NCBI RefSeq assembly: GCF_007559005.1
Contig: NZ_CP041763.1
Span: 1,582,463 to 1,646,462, forward strand
Direction of reading: 5' to 3'
Source: Gordonia zhaorongruii
GTDB taxonomy: Bacteria > Actinomycetota > Actinomycetes > Mycobacteriales > Mycobacteriaceae
Length of the DNA stretch: 64,000 nt
The notes under the pieces are model-generated. The model was not told the origin of the DNA, ran no database searches, and worked only from the letters and a program-made list of their open reading frames with translations. Position numbers and translations under genes: made by a program. Every line of letters starts with the position of its first letter. The stretch's first letter is position 1. Positions 60,195-64,000 of this stretch are shown piece after piece.

Positions 60195-63100
60195 CTACGA
60201 GCGCACGCTGGACTCGATCAAACCGCGGCGCATCTCGTCGAGGATGCCCTGGATGATCGACGACTCGAACATCGCCGCCGGATAGAGAATCTCGATGCTG
60301 CCGGCTGAACCGTCCAGTGGTGGAACCACCGACACGTGAAGGTCGCAATGCGCCAGGTCGACCGGCAGAGGAGTGATCGTCCAGCCCATGGACGCGGCCA
60401 CCGAGGAGTACGGCTCATCGACCGTCAGCATCACCTGGAACAGCGGGTGGCGGTCGGAGTCGTGCGGTCCGAGCCCGTCGACGACGTCGGTGAAGGCAGT
60501 TGCGGAATGGGCGAATGCGTCGTTCTCCGACTCGTGTACTGCTTCGATCGTCTCGCTGCGAGTGGCGCCGATCTTGCAAGCGACGCACACGGTGTTCACG
60601 AACATGCCGACCACGTCGCTCCACCGCGCGTCGTCACGACCGGATGTCAGCGCACCGATGTGGATCACCTCGTCGCCCGTGCGTGCGGCGAGGACCTCCG
60701 CTAGCGTCGATCGCAACACGGTCAGGGTCGGCACCCGATGGAAATGCGCCGCACTCTGAACCTCGGACCAGACGTCCGTCGGCAGGTCGATTCGGGAGCG
60801 TGCTGCTGCGGGACGCCAATCCTGCGGCCGATCGTCGACGGGCACGAGGGCCAGACATCGATCAGTGTCGACCGTCCGTGTGAAGTATGCGATGTCGGCC
60901 GTGCGACGCTCCTCCGCCCGCGCTCGCGCGAACTCTGCGTAGTCGACGTACCCGAGCGCCGGGGGAGGAGCGTCGAGGTGCAGCAGCTCGGACAGCAGCA
61001 AACGCAGGGATGCCCCGTCGACTGCGAGGTGGTGAAAACAGAGAACGATGTGCGTGGCACCGCCGTCACCGGGAGCGACGCCGATCCGGAACGGGTAGCG
61101 CTCCGCCACCCGGATCGGCCGGTGTGCGAATCGACGTGCCCAATCCGGGGTTGCGATGTCTATCGCATCGACCGACCACCGGCTCGGATCCGCATCCGGA
61201 TCGATACTGAAGAATCCGTCGTCGGTCGTGATACTGCGAAGCATCGCCTGTCGGCTGATCAATGCGCCGATCCCGGCTTCGAGCGTGGCCCGATCGAGCG
61301 CCATCGGCACCGTGATGCGAAGTGCGACGAGATGATCCACACCGGCACGCCGTGAGAACACGTTCCGTTGCGCGGGCGCGATCGGGACCCGCTGTGCACA
61401 TCCGGACTCCGTCGTCACAGGTGCTGACGGTTGCATCTGCCCACGGTGGGTCGCCAGCAACGCCAACGCGCGCGGCGTAGCTGCGGTGAAGACGTCCCGC
61501 ACACCGATCTGCGCGCCGAACGCTCTACCGGTCTCTGCGGCCACGGCCGTAGCGGTGAGCGAGTCGCCGGCGAGGTCGAAGAAATCGTCGTCGATGCCGA
61601 TCGGGCTGATCCCCAGCGCGGATTCGAAGGCCGCGACGGTCCTGGCCTGATCGTCGTCTTCGGGTCCCGGCTGTCCGGTTCGCTCGATCACCGCGGGAGC
61701 TGGAAGCCTGCCCCGATCGACTTTGCGGTTCACCGTCAACGGAAGCTCGTCCAAGACAGTGACTCCCGAGGGCACCGAGGCGGGGCCGACCATGCCGCGA
61801 AGTGCGGTCCGCAGTCCGTGAGGCAATGTCGACGCGTCCACACCGGGACGCGCGACCACGTAAGTGTGCAGTCGTGCGCCCTGGTCCGTCCGGTGAACGA
61901 CTGTCGCGCTCGTGCTCACCATTCCGACTTCGAGTACCGCTCGGTCGACCTCGGACGGCTCCACGCGCACGCCCCGGACCTTCACCTGGTCGTCGTCTCG
62001 GCCCAGGAACCACAGCTCATCGGAGGCGCCGCGCCGCACCCGATCGCCGGTCCGGTACATGCGCCGTCCGCTGCCATCCGGGCACGCGACGAATCGGATG
62101 GCGGTCGTGATCGGCTGATGGAGGATCCCGTTCGCGAGACTGGGACCGGCCACGTACAGGTCACCGTCGCCACCCGGCGGCACCCGGCGAAGACGGCGGT
62201 CGAGCACCAGTAGATCCACGCCGCGCATCGGACGCCCCAAGGGCACCGTGGGTTCGCCGGAATCAGCGGCGATGGCGTCGGTGAGGGCCACACTGCAGGT
62301 GGTCTCCGTCGGACCGTACGCGCAGCGCACCGAACGACTCCTCGCCCAGCGTCGAATCAACGGCGCCGGGCACACATCGCCGCCGACGATGAGATGAGTG
62401 ACTGTCGAGGCCTCGTCTTCGGGAATGGTCGCCAGGGCCGCCGGGGTGACCAGCAGATGGCTGACCGAGTGCTCGGTCAGGAACTCGGCTAGCTCCCTTC
62501 CACCCCGGACATCGGTCGGAACCACAGCGAGGGCAGCACCCACGTGCGCCGCGGCGAGCATCTCCACGATCGCGGTATCGAACCCGGGCGACGCGAAATG
62601 CGCGACCACGCTGCGGCGGTCGAGCGCGTAGTGCTCATCTACCTCGGCGATCAGGTCGGCGATGCCGCTGTGCGACACCACGACTCCCTTCGGCTTCCCC
62701 GTCGTTCCCGATGTGTACAGGAGATAGGCCGGAGCATTGGCCGCCACGCAGGCGATGGTGAGCCGCGCACCGTCGACGGGTTCGATCGTCCGCAGGTCGA
62801 TAGCACCGGGCCACGTGTGCGGACCATCGGTCAGCACAGCCGCAGGGGCGCAGTCGGCGAGGATCATCGCCTTCCGCCGCTCCGGCAGTGTCGGGTCGAT
62901 CGGCACCACGCACATCCCCGCCGCCGAGACAGCCCACGCGGCAGCGACGCTGTGGGCCGACCGTTCGACGACGACAGCGACCGTGGAACCGCCGTTCGCG
63001 CGTGTACGCAGCGCCTCGGCGATCCCTGCGGCCCGATCGGCGATCTCGCGATACGAGAGGACCCCGGTGGCTGTGATCACGGCGGGCTCGTCACTGCTGC

Positions 63101-64000
63101 GATGCCGGAGGTACTCGGCGGCGAGGGTCGAACGCTCCCCGGTGGAGGGATTCCGGATCGGTGAGGCGATCGCACCGGGGGAGAGGTCGGTCATCGTCGC
63201 CGACTCCGCGGAAGTGGCGAGAGCATCGACGCACTCGTTGATGCCGGCGAGGAACCACTCTGCGGACTCCACGGAGTGGCACTGCGGGTTGGCTTCCACC
63301 TCGACCCGGAGGTCACCGATGTGCCCGGGATAGATGTTGACGTTCACGTCGCTGACCGGGCCGGTCGACAGAACGCGGAAACTCGCCTGTGTGTCGGCGC
63401 CGAGTGAGATGGACGGCGGTGTCGGCGCGATGTTGACCACTGGGCCCAGCCTCGTGAGGAACCCGTGTTCAGCGAAGCCGGCACGCTTGCCCGCACTGCC
63501 GGTCAGCATCTCCTCATACCGGAACTGCTGATGCCTCAGCGCTCCGGACAACAGTGCGGCCACCGCGCGCAGATGATCGTCGACGGTGCTGTCCATCGCC
63601 CGCGGAACCACGATCGGCAGAAGATTCGACATCGTGCCGGCCGCAGCACGCAACGCCGCCGTGGTACGCGCCGAGGTGACCAATGTCAGGGGGATGACCG
63701 GTCGGTCCCGGATTCTGGCGAGATGCATCGCTGTCGCAGCCACCAGAACCGCGACCGGGGGGACACCCGATCGGGCAGCGACCGTCTGCACGCTGCCCAG
63801 TGTCGCCGCCTTCAGGTCCGTCGTCGCCACATGCCGATCCAATGAGGGGGCCGCGGCGCGGTCGGTGAGGTGCAATGGCTCGTCGAACTCGGCGAGCGCC
63901 TCGGCCCAATGGGCCCGGTCGCGCTCCTGTCGGGGCGACCCCGCATACCGTTCCTCGTGATCGAGGATCGACTGCACCGACGAGGGCGCGGGGGGAGGAG
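60195..64000 (-). CDS. Non-ribosomal peptide synthetase, 5'-truncated by window edge
   Basis: More than 1260 residues of an NRPS. The frame is open to the window edge, so the N terminus is missing. In order: the second half of a condensation domain (about 1-255), an adenylation domain (about 285-775) with LLYTSGTTGKPKGV, AYGPTETTCS, YRTGDRV and NRKVDRGRL, and a carrier domain (about 795-865) with phosphopantetheine Ser in DLAGDSLTAT. A final condensation domain (about 885-1255) has HHLAVDG. There is no thioesterase or reductase at the end. The substrate residue is not predicted; the first specificity positions read Asp, Thr and Val. Product unknown. Confidence 0.93.
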   Translation of the reverse strand, partial: PPPAPSSVQSILDHEERYAGSPRQERDRAHWAEALAEFDEPLHLTDRAAAPSLDRHVATTDLKAATLGSVQTVAARSGVPPVAVLVAATAMHLARIRDRPVIPLTLVTSARTTAALRAAAGTMSNLLPIVVPRAMDSTVDDHLRAVAALLSGALRHQQFRYEEMLTGSAGKRAGFAEHGFLTRLGPVVNIAPTPPSISLGADTQASFRVLSTGPVSDVNVNIYPGHIGDLRVEVEANPQCHSVESAEWFLAGINECVDALATSAESATMTDLSPGAIASPIRNPSTGERSTLAAEYLRHRSSDEPAVITATGVLSYREIADRAAGIAEALRTRANGGSTVAVVVERSAHSVAAAWAVSAAGMCVVPIDPTLPERRKAMILADCAPAAVLTDGPHTWPGAIDLRTIEPVDGARLTIACVAANAPAYLLYTSGTTGKPKGVVVSHSGIADLIAEVDEHYALDRRSVVAHFASPGFDTAIVEMLAAAHVGAALAVVPTDVRGGRELAEFLTEHSVSHLLVTPAALATIPEDEASTVTHLIVGGDVCPAPLIRRWARSRSVRCAYGPTETTCSVALTDAIAADSGEPTVPLGRPMRGVDLLVLDRRLRRVPPGGDGDLYVAGPSLANGILHQPITTAIRFVACPDGSGRRMYRTGDRVRRGASDELWFLGRDDDQVKVRGVRVEPSEVDRAVLEVGMVSTSATVVHRTDQGARLHTYVVARPGVDASTLPHGLRTALRGMVGPASVPSGVTVLDELPLTVNRKVDRGRLPAPAVIERTGQPGPEDDDQARTVAAFESALGISPIGIDDDFFDLAGDSLTATAVAAETGRAFGAQIGVRDVFTAATPRALALLATHRGQMQPSAPVTTESGCAQRVPIAPAQRNVFSRRAGVDHLVALRITVPMALDRATLEAGIGALISRQAMLRSITTDDGFFSIDPDADPSRWSVDAIDIATPDWARRFAHRPIRVAERYPFRIGVAPGDGGATHIVLCFHHLAVDGASLRLLLSELLHLDAPPPALGYVDYAEFARARAEERRTADIAYFTRTVDTDRCLALVPVDDRPQDWRPAAARSRIDLPTDVWSEVQSAAHFHRVPTLTVLRSTLAEVLAARTGDEVIHIGALTSGRDDARWSDVVGMFVNTVCVACKIGATRSETIEAVHESENDAFAHSATAFTDVVDGLGPHDSDRHPLFQVMLTVDEPYSSVAASMGWTITPLPVDLAHCDLHVSVVPPLDGSAGSIEILYPAAMFESSIIQGILDEMRRGLIESSVRS

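Overview
The window comes from a high-GC actinobacterium of the order Mycobacteriales, probably a Gordonia- or Williamsia-like genus (genus is inference). The left two thirds follow the gene order of the Mycobacterium tuberculosis segment running from metH (Rv2124c) to rbpA (Rv2050). F420-linked enzymes, mycobacterial-type regulators and many GTG/TTG starts fit this placement. No rRNA, tRNA, CRISPR array or insertion sequence was seen.

Layout. 1-6.5 kb: the 3' part of cobalamin-dependent methionine synthase metH, a HAD phosphatase, hisE-hisG, a thioesterase-like gene and tRNA methyltransferase trmI. 6.5-15 kb: an uninterrupted Pup-proteasome locus (mpa, dop, pup, prcB, prcA, pafA), then the DNA-damage activators pafB-pafC. 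15-20.2 kb: tatA, tatC, a helY helicase broken by a one-base frameshift, and a repeat-rich DUF4333 protein. 20.2-22.8 kb: a 5'-3' exonuclease, a Xaa-Pro peptidase and an F420-dependent biliverdin-reductase-like protein. 22.9-33.5 kb: an aerobic cobalamin block, made of SDR-cobL-cobM-cobK on the plus strand facing cobG-cobH-cobIJ on the minus strand, with a cobalamin riboswitch ahead of cobN. 33.6-38.7 kb: fxsA, an amidohydrolase, lnt, ppm1 and rbpA.

38.7-41.7 kb: a compact unit encoding a zinc-ribbon protein, a DUF475/TerC-type membrane protein, a class III adenylyl cyclase and a small cysteine protein. A perfect terminator separates it from a convergent, well-formed 51-codon gene too short for most gene callers. 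41.8-51.9 kb: an F420 luciferase-like oxidoreductase, katG-furA with a phosphotriesterase-like gene upstream, a PAP2 phosphatase, a UvrA-like ABC protein, and a divergent MpaB/DUF2236 oxygenase-tetR pair around a perfect palindrome. 52-55.6 kb: a four-gene OpuC/ProU-type osmoprotectant importer. 55.7-58.1 kb: a desA3-type acyl desaturase with its reductase. 58.1-64 kb: a bluB-like gene, an NTF2-fold protein, an SDR, and the end of an NRPS gene that runs off the right edge.

How genes work together. The cob genes, the riboswitch and bluB supply cobalamin, which MetH uses. Mpa, Dop, Pup, PrcBA and PafA form a complete pupylation-degradation pathway. FurA should control katG. Lnt and Ppm1 make acylated lipoproteins and polyprenol-phosphate-mannose. 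Many genes overlap by 4 bp (ATGA/GTGA/TTGA), and several starts sit 6-8 nt after a TANNNT hexamer, suggesting leaderless transcripts. The most unusual items are the 51-codon gene, the zinc-ribbon/DUF475/cyclase unit, the furA promoter buried in its upstream neighbour, the helY frameshift and the NRPS that ends in a condensation domain.
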